Origin: Gerris lacustris
Lineage: Eukaryota > Arthropoda > Insecta > Hemiptera > Gerridae
NCBI GenBank assembly: GCA_951217055.1
Contig: OX578286.1
Coordinates: 39,475,437 to 39,539,436 of the forward strand
Reading direction: 5' to 3'
Length of the DNA stretch: 64,000 nt
Below, piece by piece: positions 1-11,793 of the stretch. Made by a program: the position numbers and the translations under genes. The notes under the pieces were generated by a model. The model made no database searches. It had not been told where the DNA came from and saw only the letters and a list, made by a program, of their open reading frames with translations. Every line of letters starts with the position of its first letter. The stretch's first letter is position 1.

Positions 1-389
1 GGATTACCAATGCACCTGCGAAGAGAGGAAACGGGGAATATTTATAAACATATATACCCGGGTGTTTAAAACTATTCTGAGGCTTCATCATTTCATAAAA
101 TTACCTTAATTTTAGTAATTTAGCCTAAAAGCACGGTTCTGCAAATAGATACAAGATTCAGTAAATATATCAAATATTAATTAAATACATTCAACTAACA
201 TCATATAAATGAAAAATAAATTGTTGTATCAGCAATATTGAAATATTTATCGATTATTAAGATGAAAAACTTGAGGCAGGTTGTAAGACTTACTAATAAT
301 ATTTACTGAATATTGGGAAAAAAGGGAGAACGATACATTCCATTTCCTTATCGATAAACTCAGAATAACTTAATTTTTGAAGTTATATA
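1..389. other. AT-rich sequence, nothing recognised
   Basis: No convincing coding sequence, RNA gene or repeat is visible here. It is AT-rich and probably intronic or intergenic relative to the gene whose 3' exons begin at 11576. Confidence 0.5.
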
Positions 390-1010
390 CAGGGTGTCCC
401 AGCTAACGCACGGCGCAGCGAAATATCTCCCGAACCATAGATAGAAAGATGTGGTTTTTTGGTTTCGATAATGGCTAAAAAGAGGTGTGTGAAATTTACA
501 TAATTAAATAAACAGGTCAAGTGTGTACTAGTCAGCACACAGCGAGGGTCCGTAGCCAACCCTGTATATAGTTTAAGCAAGGAACACAAGAAAAGAAAGA
601 AAGCAGGAAAATATAAGGGTCCTTGGTTCTGCCTACGGACCCTAAAAAAGTGAATAAGAAGCCACATTTTAAGACTGGATTTGAATTCTACAGCTAAAGA
701 TTAGAACTTTTTAAACTCTAATTAACTTTTTAACTCTTCTAAATTTTAGCATGTTCTGGGCTCTCCTGACGGTAAACTAATGCTCGGAGCGTAATATTTC
801 CAGGAGTTTCAAAAGTTCTTATCTTTAACAGTAGAATTCAAATCCAGTCTTAAAAATGTGGCTTCTTATTCACTTTTTTTAATTAAGTAAATTTCACACA
901 CCTCTGCTATGCTAAGCACAGAAAATGTTCAGCATGTGTTTTGGAAGCGTCTTTTTAGCCATTATGGAACCCAAAAAAACGCATCTTTCTATCTAAAAGA
1001 AGGTCCTAAT
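390..1010. repeat. Foldback element interrupted by a second repeat
   Basis: Sequence around 437-501 and 645-700 recurs inverted at about 826-883 and 887-1000. The left arm opens with ACAGGGTGTCCCAGC, a common type of end for insect non-autonomous elements. The left arm is split by roughly 503-645, which carries GAGGGTCCGTAGCC and TGCCTACGGACCCT. That insert matches, inverted and with an internal deletion, both ends of the larger element at 53046-53797. Confidence 0.65.
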
Positions 1011-1615
1011 GTAACAACACCCTAAATCCACAAATATTTGTTGTATGCAATGCTATTATTTAAGGTTTTTAAAACGTGATAATTATGAAGATAAAAAGCC
1101 TTGACTCCCTTTTATGTTAGTTTTCTACAGCAAAACCCTAAATCGCATGATGGCAGAGATACGCTTTCAATATCGTTATTGCCTTTAAAAATTATTGGAG
1201 GTAAGCTTATGAAAGCCGCCCATGTGTATATACTTCTCAGAGTATTCTATATGTTTTCCCATGTATATTACGAACGATCATTATACGATGCAAAACAGCT
1301 TGAGCTTATTTTATTATGTTAGATTTGAACTTGGAGGAAGCTCGCAACTGCATTTTTCCTTTCTGGATCTAAGCAGCATGTATATAAATAGAGAAATAAC
1401 ATGACAAATTTTGCCCCAGTTAAAGGCTCTTTTACACGCATCAGTAGGTAATCAAGTGATTAATTAATTTTTAAGTGAATTAGTGTGTGCAAACAATGAA
1501 TTAAGCAATAAATTGTCTGTTATTCACTAAAAATTAAGGTAAAATTTGGTTAATTGGTACTTGATTACTTATAATAATAATATTCACGTGGTAATAGCGT
1601 CATGCGCTAGGCCAA
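1011..1615. other. AT-rich sequence, nothing recognised
   Basis: Only short AT-rich open frames with no recognisable domain are seen. It is probably host spacer next to the CACTA-like element. Confidence 0.4.
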
Positions 1616-3956
1616 CACTATTTGGAGTTGAATTCAACTCTAGATAAAGTTACAACAACCCTTAATGGGTTTTTTTATTTTTTAGAGTTGATTTTACGCT
1701 AACAAGGGTTAAGTTTACGCTACCTAGTTTTAAAGCTACCCTAAAGGTCTTGGGGTGGGGGGGTACCTATAAATACGTCCCCACCCTTTTTTCAAGACAT
1801 CAGTCTAGTTCACATCACAGTTCGGTTTGGTAAAACTCCAATGCTCACGCTACGGCCTCAATTAACCTATATTACTAATACTAGTATATTTATATTTTAC
1901 AAAATTTTCCGTCACAGTTGTTTTAGAAACAATATACTTAGTTGTGCGTTCTTACTTAAGCAGTGGCTACTTTTCTTAAAACCGTGAGTAAACTTTTTAG
2001 CAGTGATCGAATATATTATAGTTTTAGTTGAAAGGTTTATAAGTGTTGTGCAAAAGAATCGGTAGTTATTATGGATGACTTACTCGTTCTCTGGGGATTT
2101 CCTCATTTATTAGAGAACTTTAAAGGTACGTAAATTAAGAAATTAATAATTTAAAAAGAATTTTAAAAAAAATTAAAAAAACACAATAATATTTCCCTAA
2201 TTTCCTTTTTTAATATTTTTCAAATATTTAATTATTATTTTTAAATATTATTCTTAAGGCTATTGGCCCTGTGCAAATTAAATTACTTCCTAAAGCACAT
2301 CAACTTATAACTTTTGAGTAGTTTCCTTATAAATCTTAACTACTATACATACATATATATATATATATATATTATTATTATTATTTTTTTTTTTTTTTTG
2401 CAGACATAACAAGGGATTTCATCCTGAATTGTTGAAGTCGGATTTTGCACTTAAACAATTAGTCCCAAATACAAGGGACAGAATTGTTTTACACAACAAA
2501 TTATGTAAATATTTGTCAGAGGATAGGACAGTATCAATCAATGCACCAAATGAAAGTGATGTAAGTCTACAATGTTATAATTTTAAAACATATATATAAA
2601 AATGTTATTTTTAATTTTTCAAAATTAAATTAATTGATTTTAATTTTTTAAAATTTGATTAATTGTTTTTTTTTAATTTAATTTATTCATTTTAATTTTT
2701 ATAAATTTAATTTATTCATTTTAATTTTAATATAAATTTATAAAGTATTGACTTTTACATTTAACTTTTTACATTTAAGTATTTTTTTTCTTACATTTAA
2801 CATTGCTTAAAGTTAGTTTTAATTTCATTTATTCCTATTTCGGCTCATCTATATCTTACAATTATCCGATTTGCTTGCAATTTTTTTAAACGGTTCCTTA
2901 TTTCTTGTTATATCTACGGTTACATTTGCCTTCTACCATATCATATAATAAAATTTACTTCAATTTAAACATTAATTATTTATGTTGGATTGTTAACAGG
3001 CAATCATCTTGAATGAATCTCTGTTGATATTCTTATTATTACTTACGTTTTCCTTTTTAACTCCAAAATATGAAACAAGTGATGCACCCCAATCAAAACT
3101 TATAGATATTAAAAACAAAATTTATTTAATTAATACTTGATTTCTCTTTTTACAGATGTAAAATTGTGTGCTACACTTTTACTTTTACCAGCCTTAATCT
3201 TACCAGGGAAGTCGGACACCAGAGAGGACATCGTCACAAAGAAAAAAGCCCAGTGTAAATTTTCTATCTCTGAGAGCCAAAACGCACTCGTCACTATCAT
3301 CAAGGTAAAATTAGTTCTACGCTATTTTTAAGCGATGTGTGATTAATGATTAATGTCAGTGTCACAGTGTGGGGTCAGGTGGAGTAAATGTAAACAAAAT
3401 TTTCATTTTTTAATTTGCTTTCTGCTATCTAATCTATCCTGATAATTGAAACATTTTTGGATATACCAAACTACATTATATGGCCACCTTCTTATTTTTA
3501 TTTATTTAAACAAATAAATAAATAAATTGAACCCAGTAATAATTTATGCTTGTAGTAACCTCTTGTTTACATTTACTCTGCCTATCTCGATAGATATATT
3601 ATATTTAATAATTGAGGTTGATAACTTTTAATTAAACATTTAAAAAGTAATTAATAATTTAGATTAATTACTGGGATGTTTGAATTATTAAACTATCACA
3701 TTTCATTCCAAAAATAACATTGATATTAAATGGATAACAAATGATTAATCTCATTAAAATATTTGTTTGTTGTGAAGCCCTTTAGGTTTTAAAGATAGGG
3801 TTTTTATTATTTTTATTAAGATAAATAATTTTTTCATACTCCTTTATATGGTTTAAAACATTCACTCTCTCCTTTCTTCTTATAATTTAGCTACATTTCT
3901 CCCTTAACTCAAAGCTTCTATAGATGTTAATTTTTTTTAAGAATAATTATATTAAT

Positions 3957-4128
3957 CATTATTATGACTAGTGAGGTTAATAAAAGTAACACTACAATAT
4001 TGTCACCACAATTTTATATTTGTGTAAAAACAATAATACAATATAAATACAATAAAATAAAATACAATAAAATTGTGGTGACAATATTGTAGTGTTACTT
4101 TTATTAACCTCTCTAGTCATAATAATGA
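3957..4128. repeat. Short foldback (hairpin) element
   Basis: About 58 bases from 3961 (TATGACTAGTGAGGTTAATA and on) return as a near-perfect inverted copy at about 4072-4128, around a short AT-rich loop. It lies in the presumed third intron of element gene 1 and is probably a small MITE or foldback. Confidence 0.75.
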
Positions 4129-4191
4129 AGTGCTACCACAAAATCTCGCTCAAAACAACCAATTATATATTAATCATTATAAGTGCTCTGA

Positions 4192-4214
4192 AGGGGGGGG
4201 GGGGGGGGGGGGGG
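4192..4214. repeat. Poly-G tract
   Basis: A run of about 22 G residues, striking in such AT-rich DNA. It could form a G-quadruplex, and its true length is uncertain because homopolymers are prone to assembly error. Confidence 0.8.
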
Positions 4215-4650
4215 CGTTGTATTAACTACAACACCGCATGCTATTACAGTAGCTATAATAATTTCTAATTTTTGTTTTGTTATTTGTTACGCAGGCTGCT
4301 AATGAACTGAAGGAGGTGATAAAAAAGAAAAGGGAGGAAGCTTTAAGCAAAGGCCAGACTATACAGCCTTACTTAGTCGTCCAGGATTTCACCCATCAAA
4401 ATTTGAGTGCGCCTACGTCGTCATAGACGAGACAGTCTACACATTCCAGGACTGCAGAAAGGCATTGGACATTTGCTTTAAGTCATTCTTCTCTCTTCGA
4501 GCGCATTACCCAAAGGCATGTGAGAGAGTCTGGACATTCATTCAAAAAGGTATATTCGATATAGACGAGGACAACTCGAACTATTTTCCGGTGGTTAGTA
4601 AATTTGTAAAGTTACTCAGTAACATTAAACCTTGAGCTTAACCCAAAGTA

Positions 4651-6728
4651 ATGGACCACTTATATAAGTGTCGAGTTTGTGGAATGGAACTAATGTCATT
4701 AGATAATTTCATAGTTCACTTAAAGTTCCAACATGGCTTTAATAGAGGCTATAATGCTTACAAATGTATGAATGTTAGTTGTTACCGAACGTTTCAATCT
4801 GTATATGTCTATAAGAGGCATTTGAAACGTTGCTACACCCAAACTGTGACAGCTCATACAAGTAACAGTGATAGTGCCTTATCTAATGACTTAGTACCTG
4901 TGAACAATGACATTGTACCAGTGAATGATAATTTATCTTCTGGCCTAGCAATAGTATGCTCAGAGCCTCCCCTCAAAAGGTTAAAAGAATCTGTTACTTC
5001 AATGTGTGCAAATCTTTACAGTGATCCTTCGTTCCCAAATAATCTTGTTCAAAAAGTTATAGACCAAGTAACAATTTTCATTAAAGAAGGGTACTTCCCG
5101 CTACTCGAGGAAGTTTATGGCACCAATTTGGAGCCGCCCAATGAACAAGTCAATACAAAATTAAAAACATTAGAGGATCCTTTTAGTCAGTTGTCTTCTC
5201 ATTACTTGAGAATAAAGCACTTTAAAGCCAGCTCAATGTATGCTCCTCCTGTCAGTTATGTCATCGGTGAGTCTTTAAAAAAAAAAATTGACAAAAATGC
5301 AGCTGTAATTGTTCAGTCTGTCTCGTCTACAGCTCAATATATACCCCTTACTTTTACATTGACGCAACTTCTACAAACTCCTGGCATCTTACAATCAATG
5401 CGTACTAATGTTTCTAGTTTGAGTCAATATGGTGAGCTCAAGGTTTCAGTGTTACAAGGTGACTTATGGAAAAGTAAACTTAACAACTTTCAGTCCAATT
5501 ACGGTACAAAAGAAGTGTATCCTCTCATTATATACTTTGATGATTTTGAGACTGGAAACCCCTTAGGATCTCATGCTGGTTCCCAGAAGTTGGGTGCTAT
5601 CTATTATACTTGTCCCGCTTTACCACCCTATTTGATATCAAAATTACAGAACATCAATGTCGCGGCTCTTTTCAAAACGAAAGACCGTTACACTTACGGT
5701 AATGAACCTATACTTCGTCCCCTCATATCTGAAATTCAAAAACTTGAACGTGAAGGATTAACTATTACAAATTCCGGTGAACAATTAACTGTACATTTCA
5801 TACTGCTAGCACTTGTCGGAGATAATTTAGGTCTCCATTCTATGCTTGGTTTTGTAGAAAGCTTTTCGGCGAACAATTGTTGCCGATTTTGTAAAGCTTC
5901 GAAAGCACAAACCAGACAATTAGTTACAGCGGTTCCAAGCTTGGATCGCTTAATATGTGAATATAATGTCGGTCCAAACAATGAACTTGACGAAAGTGAT
6001 ACCTTCATTAAGAGTTTGTTTTATTAGATTCACTTCCACCAGGTAGTTCACAATATTTTAAAAGTTTGGTCAGGTCACATCACCAACAATACCTTTCAAT
6101 ATTTAAACCCCCTTTGAAGCCAAAACATCATTTACTTACTCACTACCCTAAAGTAATTGATTACATGGGTCCATTTAAGCAATTCTGGTGCATGAGGTTC
6201 GAAGGAAAGCATAGGCAATTGAAAAGATACGTCACATCAATTGCTTGTCACAAAAATATACCTCTTAGTTTAGCTACAAAATGTCAGCTACAAATGTGCT
6301 ACACACTGGTTGCAAATAGTGGCATCCCCAACGATTCATTCACATTTGGTCCTGCTAAGAAAAATTTAAAAAAAAATCAACTACTCCCAGCTAATGAGAA
6401 CCTAGAAAATTTTAGATTCCCATTAAAATCATTTGCTTGGGTAGAAATCAGAGGTATAAAATTTAAGCCTGGTCAAGCCATTGTTGTCCGTATGAATGAA
6501 GGAGAACCCCAATTTGGAAAAATACTAAACATAACCACAACAAAAGATAATTGTGTATGCTTCATTGTAGATAACTACACGAATATATGTTTTGATGATC
6601 ATTTAGCTTCTTTTGAAGTCTCTTGCCAAAATTCTCATAGCACTTACATGCCCTCAAATTTTAACCGTCGTCCTGTTAATATAGTTCACGCAAACGATGG
6701 GGGCTACTATATTCCTCGATGGGAATAG
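4651..6728 (+). pseudogene. Element gene 2: C2H2 fingers plus tnp2-like transposase, broken
   Basis: The first open segment (4651-6027, 458 aa) starts with two fingers: CRVCGMEL...H...H, then CMNVSC...H...C near residues 40-62. A transposase-like region follows, with IYFDDFETGNPLGSHAG, LALVGDNLGLHSMLGF and CRFCKASKAQ. It stops after SDTFIKSLFY. The second segment (about 6048-6728) is in another frame and includes LKPKHHLLTHYPKVI and WCMRFEGKHRQLKR, which sit near the C-terminus of this family. From memory of the family, more than 100 residues that normally separate these blocks are absent, so an internal deletion as well as a frameshift is likely. Gene 1 ends only 15 bases upstream. The tnp2/CACTA assignment is my recognition of the protein pattern. 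Confidence 0.65.
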
Positions 6729-7634
6729 AATTAATTGATTAATTAACTCTATGTATATATATCAAATAATTATTGTAACAAATTTATATTACACCAATAT
6801 AAATTGAATGTAACCAATCATTTAAAAATGTGGTGATGGTGTTTTGGTGAAAGAGCGAAACCTTCACATTTAATATTGTGTAAATCAAAGGAAATTAAAT
6901 TAATAATAAAATAAATAAGTGCTGTGGCTTATGCCCTTAGACCAAAACACTAGGATTTACTTTTTAATTGTTATATATTGTCATTAGGTTAAATGGTTTG
7001 TATTAATATTACTGTCATACCGGATGGTACATGTAAAGGAAAGCAACTTTTCCACTAGAGGCATCCCAGGCCACCCAACATAAATTTCAAATTGGAATCT
7101 GTATTTTTGATAGCCAGATTTGAAGTCTGGCCAAAAATAAGATTCTAATTTGAAATTTTTAATTTGGGTGGTCTGGTGGCAAGTAGGGTGGTTGCCCCTA
7201 GTTGAAAAGTGCATGAAAACAAACTTCCTTTTACCTGGTGCAGATGGGTGAGGGGGGGGGGGATTACTATTATTAATGTATTACTCCTTTGTAAATAATA
7301 TAAAGACATTATTGGAATAATTATTTCATTCATTAAATATATTGATATTTCATTGTAATGCATGAATAACCATTTATTGGAACATAAGAAACATATTCTA
7401 TTACATGCTATTACATTATAGAAATATATTATAAAGATTTGACATTATACTTTTGTATGATTTTTTTGTAAATATTCAATTTTTTAAAAAAGTTTTTCTT
7501 TCTTGTATTTTAATACTAAATATATATTATAAATACAAATAATTAAATTTAATATATCATGTTCTAAGTAATTACTTTTTTTAATTCATTTAAAAAAAAA
7601 AAAAAATCATTCTTGTATTGTAATACTAATTATA

Positions 7635-8513
7635 CAGTATGTCCCAGGATTGACTTGACGATACGTGAAGTGACCTAAAAATTTCATTTTTCGACAAAAA
7701 TTCATTCTTGATCATCCCTCCTGCATGTCCTTAAATGAAGATGTATGGCATTAGAAATTTTGTGTAACCTGTTCCCAAAAAAAATACGATTATTTAAAAT
7801 TGCACAAGGGGGAACTGGTCTAAATTTTAATTTGATGAAAAAAAGTCATTCGTTATAAAAAAATTATATTTTTCTAAATAAGAAATAATATACAAAAAAA
7901 AACAACAATAATTTGAATTTAACCCCCCCCCCCCCTACCCGCTTACCTCACTATTAATAATAAAAAAAAATCCAAAGGAATCGTGTTAAATAAAAAATTA
8001 ATTGTTTAATAGACCAATTTCATTAAAATAAAAATTTAATAAAAAGTATAAATTGAAGTAAATTAATTTTTATTGTCCATTACTAAGATATAATTTCTAT
8101 AATAATGTTAATTTTAAAAATGTCTATTCAACAATCATTGTTGTACTCAAAACGATTCCTAATTTTTTTTAATTTAAATTTTTCTTTTTCTTTAGAGTGA
8201 GGTAAGCGGGGGGGGGGGGAGGGGGGAGGTGAAATACGATTATTATTATTTTTTATATTCTTTTTTATTTTGAAAAATATAATTTTTTATAACGAATGAC
8301 TTTTTTTCATAAAATTAAAATTTAGACCAGTTCCCTCTTGTGCTATTTTAAAAAATCGTAATTTTTGGGAACAGGTTACATGGAACAAAATTTTTAATGC
8401 CATACATCTTCATTTGAAGACATGCAGGAGGGATGATCAAGAATTACTTTTTGTCGAAAAATGAAATTTTTAGGTCACTTCACGTATCGTCAAGTCGATC
8501 CTGGGACATACTG
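7635..8513. mobile_element. Non-autonomous Tc1/mariner-like foldback element
   Basis: The element begins CAGTATGTCCCAGGATTGAC and ends with the inverted form (GTCAATCC... seen as GATCCTGGGACATACTG), flanked on both sides by TA. TA duplication and CAGT-type ends are typical of Tc1/mariner. The inverted arms run several hundred bases towards a centre near 8080 and include mirrored C and G runs (about 7922-7935 and 8209-8227). No transposase is encoded. It is nested in the non-coding 3' part of the CACTA-like element. Confidence 0.75.
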
Positions 8514-9062
8514 TATATTATAAATGCAAATAATTAATTTTAATATATCATGTTCTATGTAATTATTTTTTTTTAATTCACTTTTTAAAAAAAAAAAATC
8601 TTTCTTGTTTTGTAGTACTACATATTTATTATAAATGCAAATAATTAAATTTAATGTATCATGTTCTATGTATTTTTTTTTATTTTTTTTTTTAAATATA
8701 TATTGCTTTGTACCATATATTTATTTCTTTGAATTCATCTACTTCGGAAAAACCTTTCCCTTATATGTGATTGCAATGAGTAAATAATGAAGCTTCTATG
8801 TATATTCAGTAACTGTACACGATGATGATTTTATTACTTCTAATAACTTTTTAACTTTTTCCATTAAAAAAAAAACGAAATTATACGTAAAAGCTTTGTT
8901 ATTTCCTCAGTGTTGTCACATTTAGCAAGCAAAGGCTACAATAACTTAAAATTGTAACCCTTGCTTACTTTATGCGGCTTGTTTAACTTAGTTCCATTAT
9001 AGGAATTTAAATTAAACAAATATCAAAAGGCTGATACTCAAAGAGTATAATTATCTATATTA

Positions 9063-9291
9063 TACTCTTCGATACGAGTCCCTTCAACTCTAAGAGCTTT
9101 CTCTTTCCAAGGAAAAGCATGTCCTTGGGAACGTATCTGCTGGGATACTCTTTGAATCATTAATCAACATTAAACAAAAATAAATGTTGATAAATGATTC
9201 AAAAAGTGTCCCAGCAGATGCGTTCCCAAGGACATGCTTTTCCTTGGAAAGAGAAAGCTCTTAGAGTTGAAGGGACTCATATCGAAGAGTA
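9063..9291. repeat. Near-perfect hairpin of about 229 bp
   Basis: TACTCTTCGATACGAGTCCC at the left returns inverted at the right end. The arms are about 105 bases with few mismatches, around an AT-rich loop. It carries the GAGTTGAAGGGACT motif of the neighbouring subterminal repeats, so it is probably a rearranged end of the CACTA-like element rather than a separate insertion. Confidence 0.8.
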
Positions 9292-10192
9292 CAAGTGACA
9301 CTATTACAGTGTTGGGACAACCTCTAATAAGAGTACAAGGAACACTACGTAGAGTTGTAAGAACTATATGGAGGGGTTGAAGGAACACTACAAGAGTTGT
9401 AAGAACTATATGGAGGGGTTAATGGAACACTACAAGAGTTATAAGAACTATATGGAGGGGTTGAAGGAACACTACAAGAGTTGGGAAAAAGAATGTAGAG
9501 TTTGTATCAACTCTAACGTGGGGTTGCATTAACTTCATAAATGGTTACGGGGACCACTGCAAGAGTTCAAAAAAAGAATATATAGTTTTATCAACTCTAA
9601 AGTGAGGTTGTATAAACTTTATGAATGGTTATATGGGCCACTGCAAGAGTTGAAAAAAAGAATATATAGTTTTTACCAACTCTAAAATGGGGTTGTATTT
9701 ACTCCAGAAGAAAAATTAGAGTTGTTTCAACTCGAACTCTGCTTTGTAAAAACGTTAATAGAGTTCTTATAACCCCATAATAAAGGGGTTGTTAACACGC
9801 TTGTAGGGTTGTTACAACTCCTAAAGGTTGTTAAAACCCCTTTAGAGTTAGATCATACCCTAAGAAAAAGCTTGGGGTTGTATTTAGAAAACAAAGTTAG
9901 AGTTATTTCAACTCTTAAGAGTTCATACAACTCTATTGATTGTATTGCTGTAACACTACAACGGTTGTTTGAATGCTATAAGAATTGATTCAACCTTAAG
10001 AGGGTCTTAGAGTAAATTCAACTTTTCAAAAATTAGAGGATTATCAACTCTTGTGAAGTTGAGTAAACCCCGGCAAATTTTAACTCTAAAAAAATGTTTT
10101 ATAGACTCTACAAGGATTGGTGGTAATTGAACCCCTCAGTAGAGTCGGCGTATAGCTTCAAGCGTTGTCGTTACTCTAGATTTTTTTCCGTG
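9292..10192. repeat. Subterminal repeats of the CACTA-like element
   Basis: Degenerate copies of units such as AGAGTTGTAAGAACTATATG and GGAACACTACAAGAGTTG recur in both orientations, spaced by tens of bases. In CACTA elements such arrays bind the transposase; that role here is inferred. Confidence 0.6.
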
Positions 10193-11575
10193 TATATAAT
10201 TGTAACCATATCCCTTAGTCTAATCAACTATTAAGATAAGGGAATATTAAATATAAAACTGCCCCAGGAGTTTCAATGTCTTGGGGAGACAAAGACACAA
10301 ATCTTTGAGACTTTTGTTGGGCAGACTATAGTTTAGAACCAAGGGGGGTGCTAAAGTAAAAAAGTGCCAGCGTGGCATTTCCTTTTAATCATTCTTGCAG
10401 TTTCAGGCGAAGTCCATGGCTGCGACAATTTCGCAGTCGGAGGAGACCGCTTCAGAGAATTTGTAAATCCCGACTTTTCGAACCCATTACAGGGATAATT
10501 CCGCTCATGATGAATGAGAGTCATTTGCAAATGAATTGAATTTACAATATCTCTATAGTGGTTCCCCTTCGGAAGATTTAGATTCACTAGACTCTGGTTG
10601 CGGAAACATTAGCTGCCAGTATGCTCTCAACTTGAAAGCGAAGATACTCTTTTTCAACTTATTATTTTCTTGAACGTGATATTGAATGAAGAAGAATAGG
10701 CTCAAAAGAACTACTATCGTCGTTTTAGGAACACACCTAATGCTTTGAAAAAGGGAAGACCACGGGCGAATTTAGGACAAGATAAAATAGTTGACAATGA
10801 GCAGAAGGTTTAATATTATTCGAAAACGTATATCACGAATTTTTATTCGTGTTTCTTATGAAAATAGAAAACTCCATAAAAATATGGTCAAAGCAAGTAT
10901 TCTCAATCATAAAGACAACGGTGCTCAGTCACATGTACAATTAACTTTTCTTTGTTCATATTTCAAGCAAATCATGAAGAATAAATGTTGATACTCAAGA
11001 AATTAGAGACGTTCATGAATGGAGTGGATGTCGATTGCCTGGTGTCATTTAATATTCTCTTTCTCCCTCTCATTGGATCGTCCATGATCCAGTATGTCTG
11101 ATATCCATTACGTTGGAGTCTGATACGAAAACGTAATTCTGTAGCTTGATGCACATACGATGGAAGTTCATTTTTTGGTATCAGCTTTTCACGATCAACT
11201 TACTCTCAAAAGTTGGTAGTGATATGTTCTTAATAAATGTTGATTTCAGGGTTTTCTAAGGTTACTATTAATAATTGCAATGATGAACAGCCCATACTTA
11301 GAAAGCATTTTACATTTTGATATGCAAAAGTTTTAATTGTGACATCCATTAATCCTCAGGTCTGTCAGGATAATATAAAACGACCTTAATACTGTTAAAC
11401 ATGTAGGTTCGACAAAATTTAACACTTCAATTCCTAGAGTAGTTAGACATCTTCCAAAACCATCTCGCCCCTTTGGAAATAGAAACATCAATTTTTTTTT
11501 TAAACATCTCATATGCATGTAATTTGCACTTTTTTGTAAAATCTTTATAAGTATCTGTGACGCATTTCTTTGCAG
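10193..11575 (+). other. Spacer before the first zinc-finger exon, with possible decayed exon pieces
   Basis: No intact gene is seen. Three scraps recall lola exons without a workable frame: CTTGCAG then GCDNFAVGGDRF near 10397-10460, CGNISCQYALNLKAK near 10600-10645, and YRRFRNTPNALKKG near 10715. They are weak and could be chance. The acceptor and polypyrimidine tract for the next exon end at 11575. Confidence 0.3.
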
Positions 11576-11793
11576 GTCCTTATGTGTGTGGATGTGGCCG
11601 GCGTTATAAGCACAGGGAAAGTTACGGTAAGCACCTCAAGTTCGAGTGTGGCAAAGAACCTAGTGTAACTTGCCCACTTTGTCCTTACAAGGCGAAACAA
11701 GTAGGGAACATGAAGAGGCATCTCCTTCTGGTTCATAAGCAGTTCATAGAGTCTGCTGGTACTCCCTGTCTCTCCTCCCACTTCAACGTATGA
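11576..11793 (+). CDS. lola: lola alternative C-terminal exon 1 (two zinc fingers)
   Basis: A terminal exon that would give one Lola isoform its DNA-binding domain; lola isoforms are nuclear regulators of axon guidance and cell fate in flies. The acceptor TTTCTTTGCAG ends at 11575 and the exon opens in phase 1 (two bases, then CCT). Finger 1 is a C2HC type with a short knuckle (VCGCGRRYKHRES, then H and C of LKFECGKEP). Finger 2 is CPLC...H-x4-H with the typical PYKAKQ linker. The tail is short and stops at TGA 11791-11793. A polyadenylation signal AATAAA is at 12268-12273. The odd point is C-x1-C in finger 1, shared with exons 4 and 5. Confidence 0.9.

Larger units (their letters stand above)
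2071..4635 (+). pseudogene. Element gene 1: SAM-like N-terminus, frameshifted
   Basis: Putative exons are 2071-2125, 2404-2560, about 3156-3305 and 4295-4635, each with plausible GT/AG borders. Exon 1 reads MDDLLVLWGFPHLLENFK, like the first helix of a SAM domain. Exon 2 starts in frame but meets a stop; the downstream part, with SDFALKQLVPNTRDRI, is in another frame. Exon 3 does not join exon 2 in phase. Exon 4 has a further frame change between PYLVV and YVVIDETVYTFQ, then ends at TGA. Such genes accompany tnp2-like genes in insect and fish elements, to my knowledge. With at least two frame breaks it is very unlikely to be functional. The splice model is inferred. Confidence 0.5.
1616..10192 (+). 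mobile_element. CACTA-like DNA transposon, decayed, with nested insertions
   Basis: Inside lie two broken genes of a two-gene element: a SAM-like gene (2071-4635) and a finger-plus-transposase-like gene (4651-6728). The left edge reads CACTATTTGGAGTTG and is followed by repeated GAGTT/AACTC motifs. The right 1.1 kb (9063-10192) is packed with the same motif, as expected of CACTA subterminal repeats. The right end, on the other strand, reads CACGGAAAAAAATCTAGAG and resembles the left end only partly. No target-site duplication was found, so the ends are approximate. The family (EnSpm/CACTA, tnp2-type) is inferred from the protein and terminal pattern. Confidence 0.55.
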
